From positions 47,303 through 111,302 of the forward strand of contig DATKPE010000033.1 in assembly GCA_035524335.1 (NCBI GenBank): a stretch of 64,000 nt of DNA, written 5' to 3'. The DNA comes from DATKPE01 sp035524335 (GTDB lineage: Bacteria > Bacteroidota > Ignavibacteria > UBA10030 > SZUA-254). The notes under the pieces are model-generated. The model was not told the DNA's origin and ran no database searches. It saw only the letters and a program-made list of their open reading frames with translations. The translations under genes and the position numbers were made by a program. Positions 9,012 through 18,253 of this stretch are shown piece after piece; positions within the stretch are counted from its first letter, which is position 1; the number at the start of each line of letters is the position of its first letter.

Positions 9012-9550
9012 TGTTCGTCACCGAGAGTTTTGATGATCTCTTCGATCTCCCGCATCTCGTCCGACTCCTTCAGACCGGTGCGGACGCGTTCGGGGGAGAA
9101 CGACGGTTCCCCGCTGTCGAATGACCGGATCATATCAAGTTCCGACTGGAGGAAAAGCTTCAGCCGTTCGCGGATGGCGTCCCTCTTCGCGGTCAGGATG
9201 ATCGTCGCCTCCTTCACCCCGGTCAGCGCGGCGTACGCCTCCTCGATGGTGCGCGCCGCCTTTCCCGCCGCCTCCTGACGGATGAGATCGGCCTCCTTCT
9301 TCGCGGCATCGACGGTTCGCGCGCTGGTCTCCTGGGCCTGCACCAGCGTCTGCTGGATGGAGCGTTCGAGCGTCCGGACGGCGTTCACCTCCGCTTCGAG
9401 CGAGGCGACACGCTGTTCGAGCTGGTCCTTCTGCAGGACGAGAAGCCGGCAATAGTCGGCGACCTCCCGCAGAAACGAATTGACTTCAGACGAGTCGGCA
9501 CCGCGGAATTTCCGCCGGAACGTCCGTCCTGCCACCATGTTGGGATCCAT
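9008..9550 (-). CDS. DivIVA-domain coiled-coil protein
   Basis: A 180-residue protein beginning MDPNMVAG; this start is preceded by AGGAGAG and is preferred over a longer frame that would reach 54 bases back into yggS. Residues 5-40 contain the DivIVA N-terminal pattern (a FRRKFRG segment followed by a SSEVNSFLREV helix), and residues 40-130 are a heptad-rich coiled coil. DivIVA/GpsB/Wag31-like proteins bind curved membranes and organise septum, pole or cell-wall growth; in FCB bacteria the role is less defined. It lies 1 bp after the YggS-like gene and overlaps the phosphorylase gene by 4 bp. A yggS-divIVA pairing also occurs in Gram-positive division clusters, which supports a cell-envelope role. 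Confidence 0.85.
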   Translation of the reverse strand: MDPNMVAGRTFRRKFRGADSSEVNSFLREVADYCRLLVLQKDQLEQRVASLEAEVNAVRTLERSIQQTLVQAQETSARTVDAAKKEADLIRQEAAGKAARTIEEAYAALTGVKEATIILTAKRDAIRERLKLFLQSELDMIRSFDSGEPSFSPERVRTGLKESDEMREIEEIIKTLGDEQ

Positions 9551-9551
9551 T

Positions 9552-10265
9552 TCAGTCTCTCCTGTTCTGGAGGCCGACCGGGACGGCCGGGGTGCGCGCT
9601 CCAAAAATAGCGGTCCCCACCCGGATCAGCGTTGCACCTTCTTCGACTGCAATTTCAAAATCGTTCGTCATGCCCATCGACAGATGGGGAAGAAAAATAC
9701 CATCCCGCCTGCAGGAATCCTGGAGACCTGCGAGTTCGCGGAACGCCGGACGCGACTGCTCCGGATCGGGAAGCATCGGCCCGATGGTCATGAACCCTGC
9801 GACCGCGAGACGGGGAAGAGCGAGGAGACGCTCCGTCAGGCCTTGGGCATCCTTCACCGCAGTGCCGAATTTTGTCCGCTCACCGGTCGTATTCACCTGG
9901 ACGAGGACCGTCGCGACGATGCCCGCGTCCGACGCTCTGGCGGATATTTCCTGCCCGAGCTGAAACGAATCGACGGAGTGGATGAGCCCGACACGGCCGA
10001 TCAGCGATCGGACCTTGTTCCGCTGCAGGTGGCCTATGAAATGCCAGCGAACACGGGGATCCTTCACAATCTCCTGTTTTCGCAGCATTTCCTGCACGTA
10101 ATTTTCACCGATGTCCGCAACGCCGGCCTCAACGGCTTCGGAGATCAACGAACCGGGAAACGTCTTCGCAACGGCGAGAAGGACAACATCCTGCGGATTC
10201 CGACCTCTCCGTGCGCACGCACCCGCGACGCGATCGCGGATATTTCGGATATTCTCGGAGATCAT
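9552..10265 (-). CDS. YggS/PLPBP-family pyridoxal-phosphate homeostasis protein
   Basis: A 237-residue single-domain TIM-barrel protein of the alanine-racemase-like fold. The PLP lysine is Lys34 in AVAKTF, followed by the conserved IGENYVQE segment and the phosphate-binding region SMGMTNDFE; all are family hallmarks. These proteins carry PLP and influence vitamin B6, amino-acid and keto-acid balance rather than acting as racemases. The gene heads the yggS-divIVA-pnp operon, with a promoter so close that the leader would be only about 10 nt and no Shine-Dalgarno sequence is present. Length is normal for the family. Confidence 0.94.
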   Translation of the reverse strand: MISENIRNIRDRVAGACARRGRNPQDVVLLAVAKTFPGSLISEAVEAGVADIGENYVQEMLRKQEIVKDPRVRWHFIGHLQRNKVRSLIGRVGLIHSVDSFQLGQEISARASDAGIVATVLVQVNTTGERTKFGTAVKDAQGLTERLLALPRLAVAGFMTIGPMLPDPEQSRPAFRELAGLQDSCRRDGIFLPHLSMGMTNDFEIAVEEGATLIRVGTAIFGARTPAVPVGLQNRRD

Positions 10266-10282
10266 CGGCGTGCCAGGAGATC

Positions 10283-10311
10283 AATATACCTGATTTCCGT
10301 CAAAAAATCAA
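10283..10311 (-). promoter_or_regulatory. sigma70-like promoter of the yggS-divIVA-pnp operon
   Basis: On the minus strand TTGATT (10306-10311), a 17-bp spacer and TATATT (10283-10288) form a close match to the promoter pattern seen elsewhere here. The expected start near 10276 leaves only about 11 nt before the ATG at 10265, and no ribosome-binding sequence precedes it. Confidence 0.6.
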
Positions 10312-10413
10312 CGAACTGCACCGGGGGATTACTTGACTTAGGATTATTTTTTTGTTTCCTTGCATCAAATACGACTGTTTCAGACAAACGGTCAGCTCCG
10401 ACAACCGCTCCCT

Positions 10414-11826
10414 ATGGATACTTTCGAATTCGACGATACCGAACACCGGGACGATTTCGATCAGAACAAAAGCGACGACGAACAGATTCAGCGCCTGCAG
10501 GAACACCTCCACGACCAGGGCTTTCTGAATATCGAGTCGCTCGAGGAAATCATCAATTATTACTTCGAAAAGGAACGGTTCGAAGATGCGCTCCATTTCA
10601 CCTCCCTTCTGCTCGAACACCTGCCGTTCAATGCCGACGCATGGCAGAGAAAAGGGATCATCCTCAATCATCTTCAACGGCATGAGGAGGCGCTCGCCTG
10701 CTTCGACAAGGCGCTGGCGCTCAATCCCGTCGACGCCGAACTCTTTCTGAACCGGGGCATCGCGCTGGAACACCTCGGCCGCTATGAGGAAGCCCTCGCA
10801 TCGCTCGACAAGCTCCTCGAACTCGATTCCTTCAATGAGGACGGACTCTTCAGCAAGGGGATCGTGTTCGAAAAGCTCGAGCGGTTCCCCGAGGCGATCG
10901 GGATATTCCAGTATCTCCTCGACATCACCCCCCAGCACAAGGACGCCCTCTACGAGCTCGGCTACTGTTACGACTGTTCGAACAACCTCGAGGAGGCCCT
11001 CCGCTGTTACGAACGCCACCTCGACCTCGATCCGTTCAACTACAACGCCTGGTACAACCGCGGCATCGTCCTGAACCGGCTCGCCCGCTATTCCACCTCG
11101 ATCGAGAGCTACGACCTCGCCATCGCGCTCCGGCCGGAGTTCACCGCCGCCTGGTACAACAAGGGAAACGCCTTCGCCAACCTCGGCAGACTGCACGACG
11201 CGATCCACTGCTACCGCGAAACGCTCCGCATCGACGTGAAGGACATCCCCGCCTGGCATAATCTGGGCAACGCCTACGAGGAACTCGGCCTCTTCACGGA
11301 GGCGATCAAGTGCTTCACCCAGGCGATCAAATTTGATCCGACCCATTACGAATCGTACTTCGGCCGCGGGAGCTGTTACGATTCCCTCGCCCAGCACCGG
11401 AAGGCCTACAACGACTACAACAAGGCGCTCACCCTCTGCAAAACCTATCCCGAACTCTGGTACGCGAAGGCCGACGCGGCCTATAATCTCGGAAAGTGGA
11501 AGGAAGCGCTCTACAGCTACCGGATGACGGTCCGCTTCGATCCCGCCAATACCGAAGCCTGGTTCGACCTCGGCGAAACACTACTCGAATACGGATATTT
11601 CAAGGAAGCCCTCAAATCGTTCAACAAATGCATCGAACTGGAACCGAAGTGGTCCGATCCCCACTACAGCAGGGCCAAGGTTCTCTTTCTCATGCGCAAG
11701 ACGTTCGATGCCATCGAATCCCTCAAGACATCCTTCCAGCTCGACCCGCTCAAGAAAAACATGTTCGAACAGGAGTTTCCCGGCGTCCACTCGCTTTCGG
11801 AATTCACCCGCATCCTGAAAAAGTAG
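10414..11826 (+). CDS. tetratricopeptide-repeat protein
   Basis: A 470-residue soluble protein made almost wholly of TPR units: from about residue 60 onward, 34-residue repeats with the W-x(2)-G-Y/L...A..F..A....P pattern run about ten times (for example AWYNRGIVLNRLARY and AWYNKGNAFANLGR). There is no signal peptide or membrane segment, so it is probably a cytoplasmic scaffold. The N-terminal 30 residues are acidic and Asp/Glu/His-rich. The ATG at 10414 is chosen because the longer frame would begin with TTG and add an unconvincing stretch; no strong Shine-Dalgarno sequence is seen. LarE follows 26 bp downstream, suggesting co-transcription, but partner proteins cannot be inferred. Confidence 0.9.
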   Translation: MDTFEFDDTEHRDDFDQNKSDDEQIQRLQEHLHDQGFLNIESLEEIINYYFEKERFEDALHFTSLLLEHLPFNADAWQRKGIILNHLQRHEEALACFDKALALNPVDAELFLNRGIALEHLGRYEEALASLDKLLELDSFNEDGLFSKGIVFEKLERFPEAIGIFQYLLDITPQHKDALYELGYCYDCSNNLEEALRCYERHLDLDPFNYNAWYNRGIVLNRLARYSTSIESYDLAIALRPEFTAAWYNKGNAFANLGRLHDAIHCYRETLRIDVKDIPAWHNLGNAYEELGLFTEAIKCFTQAIKFDPTHYESYFGRGSCYDSLAQHRKAYNDYNKALTLCKTYPELWYAKADAAYNLGKWKEALYSYRMTVRFDPANTEAWFDLGETLLEYGYFKEALKSFNKCIELEPKWSDPHYSRAKVLFLMRKTFDAIESLKTSFQLDPLKKNMFEQEFPGVHSLSEFTRILKK

Positions 11827-11852
11827 CCGGACCGAGCGGACCCGAACCCAGC

Positions 11853-12713
11853 ATGAACCGGGACCTAGAAGAGAAATATCTCCATCTGCAGTCGATTCTC
11901 CGTTCGATGGACTCCCTCGTCATCGGCTATTCCGGCGGGGTCGACAGCACACTCCTCCTGAAGGTCGCCGCCGACGTCCTGGGCGCCCGCGCACTCGCCG
12001 TCATCGGAAAATCCGAAACCTATCCGACCCGCGAATACGAGGAGGCGGTGAAGGTCGCCGCGGAGATCGGCGCCCGTGTGGCGGAAGTCCGGACCGAGGA
12101 AACCGACAACCTCAAATTCCGGGAGAACCCGGCCGACAGATGTTACTACTGCAAGACGGAACTTTTTTCGAAACTCCGCGCAATTGCGGCCGAACGATCG
12201 ATCCGGTGGATCGCCGACGGCACCATCGTCGACGACCTGTCCGACTTCCGGCCCGGCATGCTGGCGCGGTCGGAGCAGGAAGTCCGCTCGCCGCTCCTCG
12301 AGGCCGGATTCCGGAAGCAGGATGTCCGCGATCTCTCCCGGGAACTCAACCTGCCGACCTGGAACAAGGGCTCATTCGCCTGTCTCTCCTCCCGCTTTCC
12401 GTACGGGACGGGGATCACGAAGGAGAATCTTTCCCGGGTCGACCGGGCGGAATCGCTCTTCCGCGACAACGGTTTCCGGCATTTCCGGGTCCGACAGCAT
12501 GATGAACACACCGCCAGGATCGAAGTGGGTCCCGAGGAGATCGGGCGCCTGTTCGAGGGGGAACTGCGGACGGCGATCGTCGCGCGCCTGAAGGAGCTCG
12601 GCTTCACCTATGTGACCCTCGATCTGCAGGGATACCGCACCGGCTCGATGAACGAGGTTCTGCCGCAGGACCCTCACGGGACCGCGGGCGGCACTGCGCC
12701 GCTCCCGGCGTAA
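11853..12713 (+). CDS. larE: LarE-type ATP-dependent sacrificial sulfur transferase
   Basis: A 286-residue PP-loop ATPase. The adenylating motif SGGVDS lies at 27-32, the family segment DRCYYCK holds Cys97 and Cys100, and NKGSFACLSSR holds Cys177. In Lactobacillus plantarum LarE the sulfur-donating residue is Cys176, at the equivalent place as I recall it; other LarE proteins use a three-cysteine 4Fe-4S cluster, and the Cys97/Cys100/Cys177 set here could match that type. LarE adds sulfur to the LarB product during synthesis of the nickel-pincer nucleotide used by lactate racemase. larA, larB and larC are not in this window. It is linked to the TPR gene upstream and is transcribed toward the large peptidase gene. 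Confidence 0.85.
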   Translation: MNRDLEEKYLHLQSILRSMDSLVIGYSGGVDSTLLLKVAADVLGARALAVIGKSETYPTREYEEAVKVAAEIGARVAEVRTEETDNLKFRENPADRCYYCKTELFSKLRAIAAERSIRWIADGTIVDDLSDFRPGMLARSEQEVRSPLLEAGFRKQDVRDLSRELNLPTWNKGSFACLSSRFPYGTGITKENLSRVDRAESLFRDNGFRHFRVRQHDEHTARIEVGPEEIGRLFEGELRTAIVARLKELGFTYVTLDLQGYRTGSMNEVLPQDPHGTAGGTAPLPA

Positions 12714-12781
12714 CATTCCGCCCCGGGAACTCTGCGGGATTCCGGATGGTTTAACGATTATTGATGACAAGGATCGATCCG

Positions 12782-15700
12782 ATGAAACGTGCCGCTGTAC
12801 TGCTGTTCTGTTCCCTCGCGGTTCTGTTTTCCTCCGCCTCCGCCCAGGATACCCAGTTCGGTCAGAATAAGGTCCAGTACCGCGAATTCGAATGGTACTA
12901 CATCCAGTCGAACCACTTCGACGTCTATTACAGTCTCGGCGGGGAACAGCTGGCGGCCTTCGCGGCCGATATCGCCGAATCCTCCTACGCGCGGATCAGC
13001 GCGTCGTTCCGCTACCAGATCACGAACCGGATCGCCATCGTGGTCTATAATTCGCACAACGACTTTCAGCAGACGAACGTCGTGAATTCCTATCTCGAGG
13101 AAGGCATCGGCGGCGTGACCGAAATGTTCAAGAACCGGGTCGTCCTTCCCTTCGAGGGGGACTACAAGAAATTCCGGCACGTCATTCACCACGAACTCGT
13201 CCATGCCGTCATCAACGACATGTTCTACGGCGGGTCGATCCAGTCGATCATCACAAACAACATCACGCTCCAGCTTCCCCTCTGGTTCAACGAGGGGCTG
13301 GCGGAATACGAGTCGCTTCACTGGGATACGAACTCCGACATGTTCCTGCGCGACGCCGCCCTGCACGAGTATCTCCCGCCGATCAACCGGCTGGACGGGT
13401 ATTTCGCCTACCGCGGAGGCCAGTCGGTCTGGAACTATATCGCGACCAAGTACGGGGAGCAGAAGATCTCGGAAATCCTGATGCGCATCAGGAGCTCGCA
13501 CAATGTGGACCAGGGATTCCGCGCGGCGATCGGGCTCAACGTCGAGGAGCTCTCTGAGCGCTGGCAGAAGGAGCAGAAAGTGCTCTACTGGCCGGATATC
13601 GCAAAACGGACGGAGGCGGAGGATTATGCGAAGCGCCTCACCGATCACCGGAAGGACGGCAGTTTTTACAACACGAGCCCGGCTCTTTCTCCGGCCGGCG
13701 ACCGGCTTGCCTTCATCTCCAATCCGGACGCCTACTTCGACGTCTATATCATGAGCGCCGCCGACGGTTCCTCGCGCGACAAGCTCATCAGCGGCCAGCG
13801 CACGCCCGACTTTGAGGAGCTCCACCTTCTGACGCCCGGCATGTCGTGGTCCCCCGACTCCCGCTTTCTCGCCCTTGCGGCGAAAAGCAGTGACCAGGAC
13901 GCCATCATCATAAAAAATGTCCAGAACGGCGACGAACAGAAGATTGAACTCGGCCTCGACGGCATCTTCTCGGTCAGCTGGTCGCCGGAGGGAACCGACT
14001 CCCTTCACCCGCGTCACCAGCTTGCCTTCATCGGACTCAAAAACGGCAGATCGGACATCTACACCTACGATCTGGACTCGCACCGGCTCGAAAACCTCAC
14101 GCACGATCCGTTCAGCGACGCCGACCCCTCCTGGTCCCCCGACGGCACGGCCATCTATTTCTGCTCCGACCGCGGCGACAACCTGGACCCCGACCGCATC
14201 CCCGAAAACTTCAGGATGCAGCACTACGATTTTCACCAGCTCGATCTCTACCGGCTCGACCTCGCGACAAAAAAGATCTCCCGCCTGCTCCATCTTCCCC
14301 AAAGCGACGAGACGTCGCCCGTCGCCGCTCCGGACGGAAAACACCTCCTCTTCGTCTCCGACCTGAACGGGATCAACAACATCTATGCGCTCTCGCTCGA
14401 CAGCGGGACCTACCGGCCGCTCACCAATTCCATCAGCGGTGTCTACCAGCTCTCCCTCTCGAAAGACGGGACAAAACTGGCCTTCAGCTCGCTCGTCTAC
14501 GCCGGCTTCGACCTCTTCATCCTCCGGAATCCCCTCGATCAGAAAACGCCCCTCGCATCGCTCGAACCGACGGAGTTCCTCCGGCAGCTTTCGCTCCGGC
14601 CCGCCCCCAGGCATGACGACGCCGGCCATCCGGACAGCGTCGCCATCGCGGATGATGTCGTGATCAGAACCGACACCCACGATACCAGCGGCGTCTTCGG
14701 CAACGCCGTGAAGCTCGACCTCCGCAATTATGTCTTCAACGACAACTACCGCGACCGGAAGGAACGGAAACCGGACACCGCGAGGTTCCCCCTTGCCGCG
14801 CATAATATCGATTCCCTCGGAAATTACGTGCCGACGAAATACAAGCTGAATTTTTCAACCGACATCGTCTACGGTAACGCCGGTTATAACACCTTCTACG
14901 GCGTCCAGGGATCGACCATCATGGCGTTCAGCGACATGCTGGGCAACCATCAGATCTACCTCCTCACCGATCTCTACTTCGATTTCAAGAACAGCAACCT
15001 CGCGCTTGCGTACATGTACCTCCCCAAGAGGATCGATTACGGCATCCAGATCTTTCACAGCGCAAGATTCCTCTACCTGGACGACGATACGCTCGGCGAG
15101 CATCTCTACCGCTTCCGCAATTACGGTCTGACCGGGATGGCGTCGTACCCCATCAATAAATTCAACCGCTGGGAGGGATCCCTCTCCTGGTTCAACATCT
15201 CGCGGGAAAACATGGATATCCTGGACGAGCCCGCACAGACCCGGACAGTAATCCTCCCGTCGGTCAGCTACGTCCACGACAACAGTCTCTGGGGGATGAT
15301 TTCTCCCGACAACGGCGAGCGCTACAACTTCACCGCCATGGCAAGCCCGAAGATTCTCGGCCTGTCGCTCGGGTTCACGAGCATCCTGGGCGACTACAGA
15401 AATTACTATCACCTCGGGAAGAACTACACCTTCGCGCTCCGCCTGGCGGCGGGCGGCAGTTTCGGTCCCGATCCCCAGCGCTTCGTGGTCGGCGGCGTCG
15501 ACAACTGGATCAACCGGCAGTTCGAAGGAAACCACATTCCGATCGACAGCGCCGAGGATTTCGTGTTCCTCACCTCGGGCGTCCCGCTCCGCGGCTATAA
15601 TTACAACGCCGAAATCGGAACGAAATACGGTCTGGTGAATCTCGAGATGCGATTCCCCTTCTTCGGATACTTTGCCGCCGGCCCGCTTCCCATCTTTTTC

Positions 15701-15943
15701 CAGAGTCTCTCGGGGGTCCTGTTTCTCGACGTCGGCGCCGCGTGGAATCACCGGAGCGACTTCAAGGCCTTCGACCGCGATGCGGGCGGCACGGTCTACA
15801 TGCGGGATCTCCTGTCGGGAATGGGCTACGGCCTCCGGGTCGCTTTCCTCGGATTTCTCCTCAAGATGGACGTGGCGTACGCCTACACGCTGAAGGAATT
15901 TTCGGACCCGAAATTTTACCTCTCCCTCGGACCCGATTTCTGA
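12782..15943 (+). CDS. large exported protein: zincin domain, TolB-like propeller, C-terminal beta-barrel
   Basis: A 1053-residue exported protein. The start at 12782 follows AAGGAT and gives a signal peptide (1-22, cleavage at ASAQ). Residues about 35-280 resemble peptidase MA-like gluzincins, with His137-Glu138-x-x-His141 (HELVH) and the downstream Glu171 in NEGLAEY. Residues about 290-620 contain PD40/TolB-like blades (for example SPDSRFLALAA, SWSPDGTAIYF, SDRGDN). The last 350 residues are rich in alternating aromatic strands (GAAWNHRSDF, YAYTLKEF) and end in Phe, which fits an outer-membrane beta-barrel. The likely picture is a barrel-anchored surface metalloprotease. I recall similar architectures annotated in Bacteroidota and Chlorobiota without known function. 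Its 3' end meets the histidine-kinase gene convergently, 6 bp apart. Confidence 0.85.
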   Translation: MKRAAVLLFCSLAVLFSSASAQDTQFGQNKVQYREFEWYYIQSNHFDVYYSLGGEQLAAFAADIAESSYARISASFRYQITNRIAIVVYNSHNDFQQTNVVNSYLEEGIGGVTEMFKNRVVLPFEGDYKKFRHVIHHELVHAVINDMFYGGSIQSIITNNITLQLPLWFNEGLAEYESLHWDTNSDMFLRDAALHEYLPPINRLDGYFAYRGGQSVWNYIATKYGEQKISEILMRIRSSHNVDQGFRAAIGLNVEELSERWQKEQKVLYWPDIAKRTEAEDYAKRLTDHRKDGSFYNTSPALSPAGDRLAFISNPDAYFDVYIMSAADGSSRDKLISGQRTPDFEELHLLTPGMSWSPDSRFLALAAKSSDQDAIIIKNVQNGDEQKIELGLDGIFSVSWSPEGTDSLHPRHQLAFIGLKNGRSDIYTYDLDSHRLENLTHDPFSDADPSWSPDGTAIYFCSDRGDNLDPDRIPENFRMQHYDFHQLDLYRLDLATKKISRLLHLPQSDETSPVAAPDGKHLLFVSDLNGINNIYALSLDSGTYRPLTNSISGVYQLSLSKDGTKLAFSSLVYAGFDLFILRNPLDQKTPLASLEPTEFLRQLSLRPAPRHDDAGHPDSVAIADDVVIRTDTHDTSGVFGNAVKLDLRNYVFNDNYRDRKERKPDTARFPLAAHNIDSLGNYVPTKYKLNFSTDIVYGNAGYNTFYGVQGSTIMAFSDMLGNHQIYLLTDLYFDFKNSNLALAYMYLPKRIDYGIQIFHSARFLYLDDDTLGEHLYRFRNYGLTGMASYPINKFNRWEGSLSWFNISRENMDILDEPAQTRTVILPSVSYVHDNSLWGMISPDNGERYNFTAMASPKILGLSLGFTSILGDYRNYYHLGKNYTFALRLAAGGSFGPDPQRFVVGGVDNWINRQFEGNHIPIDSAEDFVFLTSGVPLRGYNYNAEIGTKYGLVNLEMRFPFFGYFAAGPLPIFFQSLSGVLFLDVGAAWNHRSDFKAFDRDAGGTVYMRDLLSGMGYGLRVAFLGFLLKMDVAYAYTLKEFSDPKFYLSLGPDF

Positions 15944-15949
15944 TGACGG

Positions 15950-17419
15950 TCAGCTGAGCGGAAGGGTGACGATGAACGTGCTTCCCGCACCCGGCTCGCT
16001 CTCGACCGCGATTGTGCCGTGGTGCAGGCCGACGATCCATTGTGCGATGGAGAGCCCGAGCCCGCTTCCCCCCATGTCGCGCGATCTCCCTTTCTCAACC
16101 CGGTAAAACCTGTCGAAGATCTTATTCTGCTCTTCCGGCGCGATACCGACGCCCGTATCGGCGACGCGGATAACGGCATGCGCTTCCGTCCGGTCGGCGC
16201 TCAGGATGACGGTTCCCCCTTCGGGGGTGTATTTCACCGCATTGTCGAGAAGATTGAGGAACAGCTGGCGGAGGCGGACCGGATCGCCGAGGACGACCGC
16301 ATCGGTGTTTCTCGAGAGGCGTACGGTGATCTGTTTTTTCGAGGCGATGACCTCGCTGTCCTCGTAGAGTTCCGCGATGAGATCGCGGATATTGACCGGC
16401 TGGAGCGGAATGTCGGCCAGATCGGCGTCGGCCTTGGCAAGAGCGAGGAGACTGTCGATAATGGTGGCCAGGCGGAGAATTTCCTCCAGGTTGCTGACGA
16501 GGACGCGCCTGTATTCCTCGGGTTCCTTCGTATTCCGGAGGGCGAGCTCGACCTCCCCTCTCATGATCGTGAGAGGAGTCCGCAGTTCATGGGAAGCGTC
16601 GACGGAAAATTGCCGGATGCGGTCGAACGAGAGCCGGAGCCGTTCGATCATGTCATTGAAGGTGGCGACCAGCCGGCCGATTTCATCCTGGACGGCCCGG
16701 GGAGGGATGCGGGTGGCGAGATTGTGCGCCGAGATCTCGCGGGCGGCCTTCGTTATTTCGTCGACCGGGCGGAGCGAGGTATAGGCGAGGAACCAGCCTC
16801 CGCCGATGGAGATGGCGAGCGCAATCGGAATGAGAATAAGGAAAATGGAGAAGAGGTTGTCGAGCACCTCGGTAACCTCGCCGAGCGGATAGGCGACGTA
16901 GATGCGGGTCATTTTGGTCGCGGTGGCCACGACACGGAAATCCGTTCCCCGCTCGCTCCGGACGGTGATGATCCTGGTGGTATCGAGCGGCACTTCGCCG
17001 ACCATGGGATTCTCCTCTCCCACAGTGAAGGACCGGAAGACGACCAGACCCGACTTGTCGGTCACCTCGATCATGGTCTTCTTCCAGTTCATGAGGGCAT
17101 GCTCATAGATCTGGTTCCAGACCTCTTCATCGGCATCGGACGGCTCCTGGCCTTCTTCGGGAAGGGGAGGCTGTTCGGGAAGGACGATCGTTTTTTTCTT
17201 GGAGACGAATTTTTTGCTCGGGCGCATCCCGCTTCCCCGCGGCTCGATGATCGCCCTGACCCAGTGGACTTCGTTCAGGAGCGACTTGTCGAGATTATCG
17301 AGGAGTTGTTCGCGTGAATAGGTATAGGCGATCAGACCGAAGGCGACGAGGGTGGTCAGCAGGATGAGGGAATACCAGAGGGTGAGGCGGGTACGGATCG
17401 ATTTGAAAAAGCCGAGCAT
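15950..17419 (-). CDS. HAMP-domain sensor histidine kinase
   Basis: A 489-residue transmembrane kinase. TM1 is about 12-34 and TM2 about 188-212, enclosing a periplasmic sensor of about 150 residues that includes a Pro/Glu-rich stretch. HAMP follows (about 212-265), then the H-box SVDASHELRTP with His277, the N-box NLLDNAVKY, and G-boxes DTGVGIA and GGSGLGLSI. This is the CusS/PcoS/MprB-like class. The start is taken at the ATG forming TGATG with the stop of the response-regulator gene; a GTG one codon earlier is the alternative. Both genes form one operon, so the kinase should phosphorylate the adjacent regulator. The signal is unknown; relatives sense metals or envelope stress. Confidence 0.95.
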   Translation of the reverse strand: MLGFFKSIRTRLTLWYSLILLTTLVAFGLIAYTYSREQLLDNLDKSLLNEVHWVRAIIEPRGSGMRPSKKFVSKKKTIVLPEQPPLPEEGQEPSDADEEVWNQIYEHALMNWKKTMIEVTDKSGLVVFRSFTVGEENPMVGEVPLDTTRIITVRSERGTDFRVVATATKMTRIYVAYPLGEVTEVLDNLFSIFLILIPIALAISIGGGWFLAYTSLRPVDEITKAAREISAHNLATRIPPRAVQDEIGRLVATFNDMIERLRLSFDRIRQFSVDASHELRTPLTIMRGEVELALRNTKEPEEYRRVLVSNLEEILRLATIIDSLLALAKADADLADIPLQPVNIRDLIAELYEDSEVIASKKQITVRLSRNTDAVVLGDPVRLRQLFLNLLDNAVKYTPEGGTVILSADRTEAHAVIRVADTGVGIAPEEQNKIFDRFYRVEKGRSRDMGGSGLGLSIAQWIVGLHHGTIAVESEPGAGSTFIVTLPLS

Positions 17420-18090
17420 CACTCGTCCTTGAGAACGTACCCGACGCCGCGGACGGTGTGCAGCAGTTTCTTCTCGAAAGCGTCGTCGATTTTGCTCCGG
17501 AGGTGATTGATATAGACGTCGATCACATTTGTGCCGGTGTCGAAATTATAGCTCCAGATATGTTCGGAGATGATCGTCCGGGTGAGGACGCGGTTGAGGT
17601 TGCGCATGAAATATTCGAGGAGGGCGTATTCGCGGCCGGTGAGGTCGATCAGTTTCTCCCCGCGCCGCGCCTTATGGGAGACGGTATCGAGCTGAAGGTC
17701 GGCGACGCGCAGCATGGTGGTCTTTTCGGTGGCGCCGCGGCGGAGGAGGGAGCGCGTGCGTGCGAGAAGTTCGGCAAAGGCGAACGGTTTGGTCAGATAA
17801 TCGTCGGCGCCGCTGTCGAGTCCCTCCACTTTATCGTCGGTGGATGATTTGGCGGTGAGGATCAGGACGGGGACGGTCATTTTTTTTGCGCGGAGGTTCC
17901 GCAGGACGGTGATGCCGTCCTTGATGGGGAGAAAAATGTCGAGAATGATCAGATCATAGCCCCCGTCGGAGGCGAGGATTTCTCCCTGGTCTCCGTCGCC
18001 GGCGACATCGACCGCGTAGTGCTCCTCCTCCAGACCCTGCTGAATGAATTTCGCCACCTTTTTTTCATCTTCCACAACGAGAATCTTCAT
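17419..18090 (-). CDS. OmpR/PhoB-family response regulator
   Basis: A 223-residue transcription factor with an N-terminal receiver (phospho-acceptor Asp51 in IILDIFLP, acidic pair Glu7/Asp8, Thr in LILTAK, Lys near residue 101) and a C-terminal winged helix (about 128-223, ending HTVRGVGYVL). It is most like CusR/MprA-type regulators. Its stop overlaps the kinase start, so it is the first gene of the two-gene operon. The upstream AT-rich 160 bp before the divergent TatT gene must carry its promoter, but I cannot pick a clear one. Targets are unknown; autoregulation or control of the divergent TRAP-like genes is possible. Confidence 0.95.
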   Translation of the reverse strand: MKILVVEDEKKVAKFIQQGLEEEHYAVDVAGDGDQGEILASDGGYDLIILDIFLPIKDGITVLRNLRAKKMTVPVLILTAKSSTDDKVEGLDSGADDYLTKPFAFAELLARTRSLLRRGATEKTTMLRVADLQLDTVSHKARRGEKLIDLTGREYALLEYFMRNLNRVLTRTIISEHIWSYNFDTGTNVIDVYINHLRSKIDDAFEKKLLHTVRGVGYVLKDE

Positions 18091-18214
18091 TCACCACTCC
18101 GATTGTTTCCATCAATATAAGAAAGTGGTCTTTGGGATGATATTAATGCAATATTAAAATTTTTTAAGAAGACGGGCGGATCGGAGATCCCGGCATCCAC
18201 GGGAACGTCCGCTC

Positions 18215-18243
18215 TTTCAGGTCAGCGGGAGTTTTTGTATATT
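18215..18243 (+). promoter_or_regulatory. promoter directly before the TatT-like gene
   Basis: TTTCAG (18215-18220), a 17-bp spacer and TATATT (18238-18243). The predicted start near 18250 is only about 4 nt before the ATG at 18254, which has no Shine-Dalgarno sequence, so the transcript may be leaderless. Confidence 0.45.
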
Positions 18244-18253
18244 AGGCGCACCG

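Noticed and set aside
10300..11397. 365-residue minus-strand frame opposite the TPR gene
   Set aside because: Repetitive Val/Glu/Leu pattern mirrors the TPR repeats in antisense; not an independent gene.
12758..14803. 681-residue minus-strand frame opposite the large protease gene
   Set aside because: No recognisable domain and Val/Glu/Arg-rich; the plus-strand gene has a signal peptide, motifs and ribosome-binding site.
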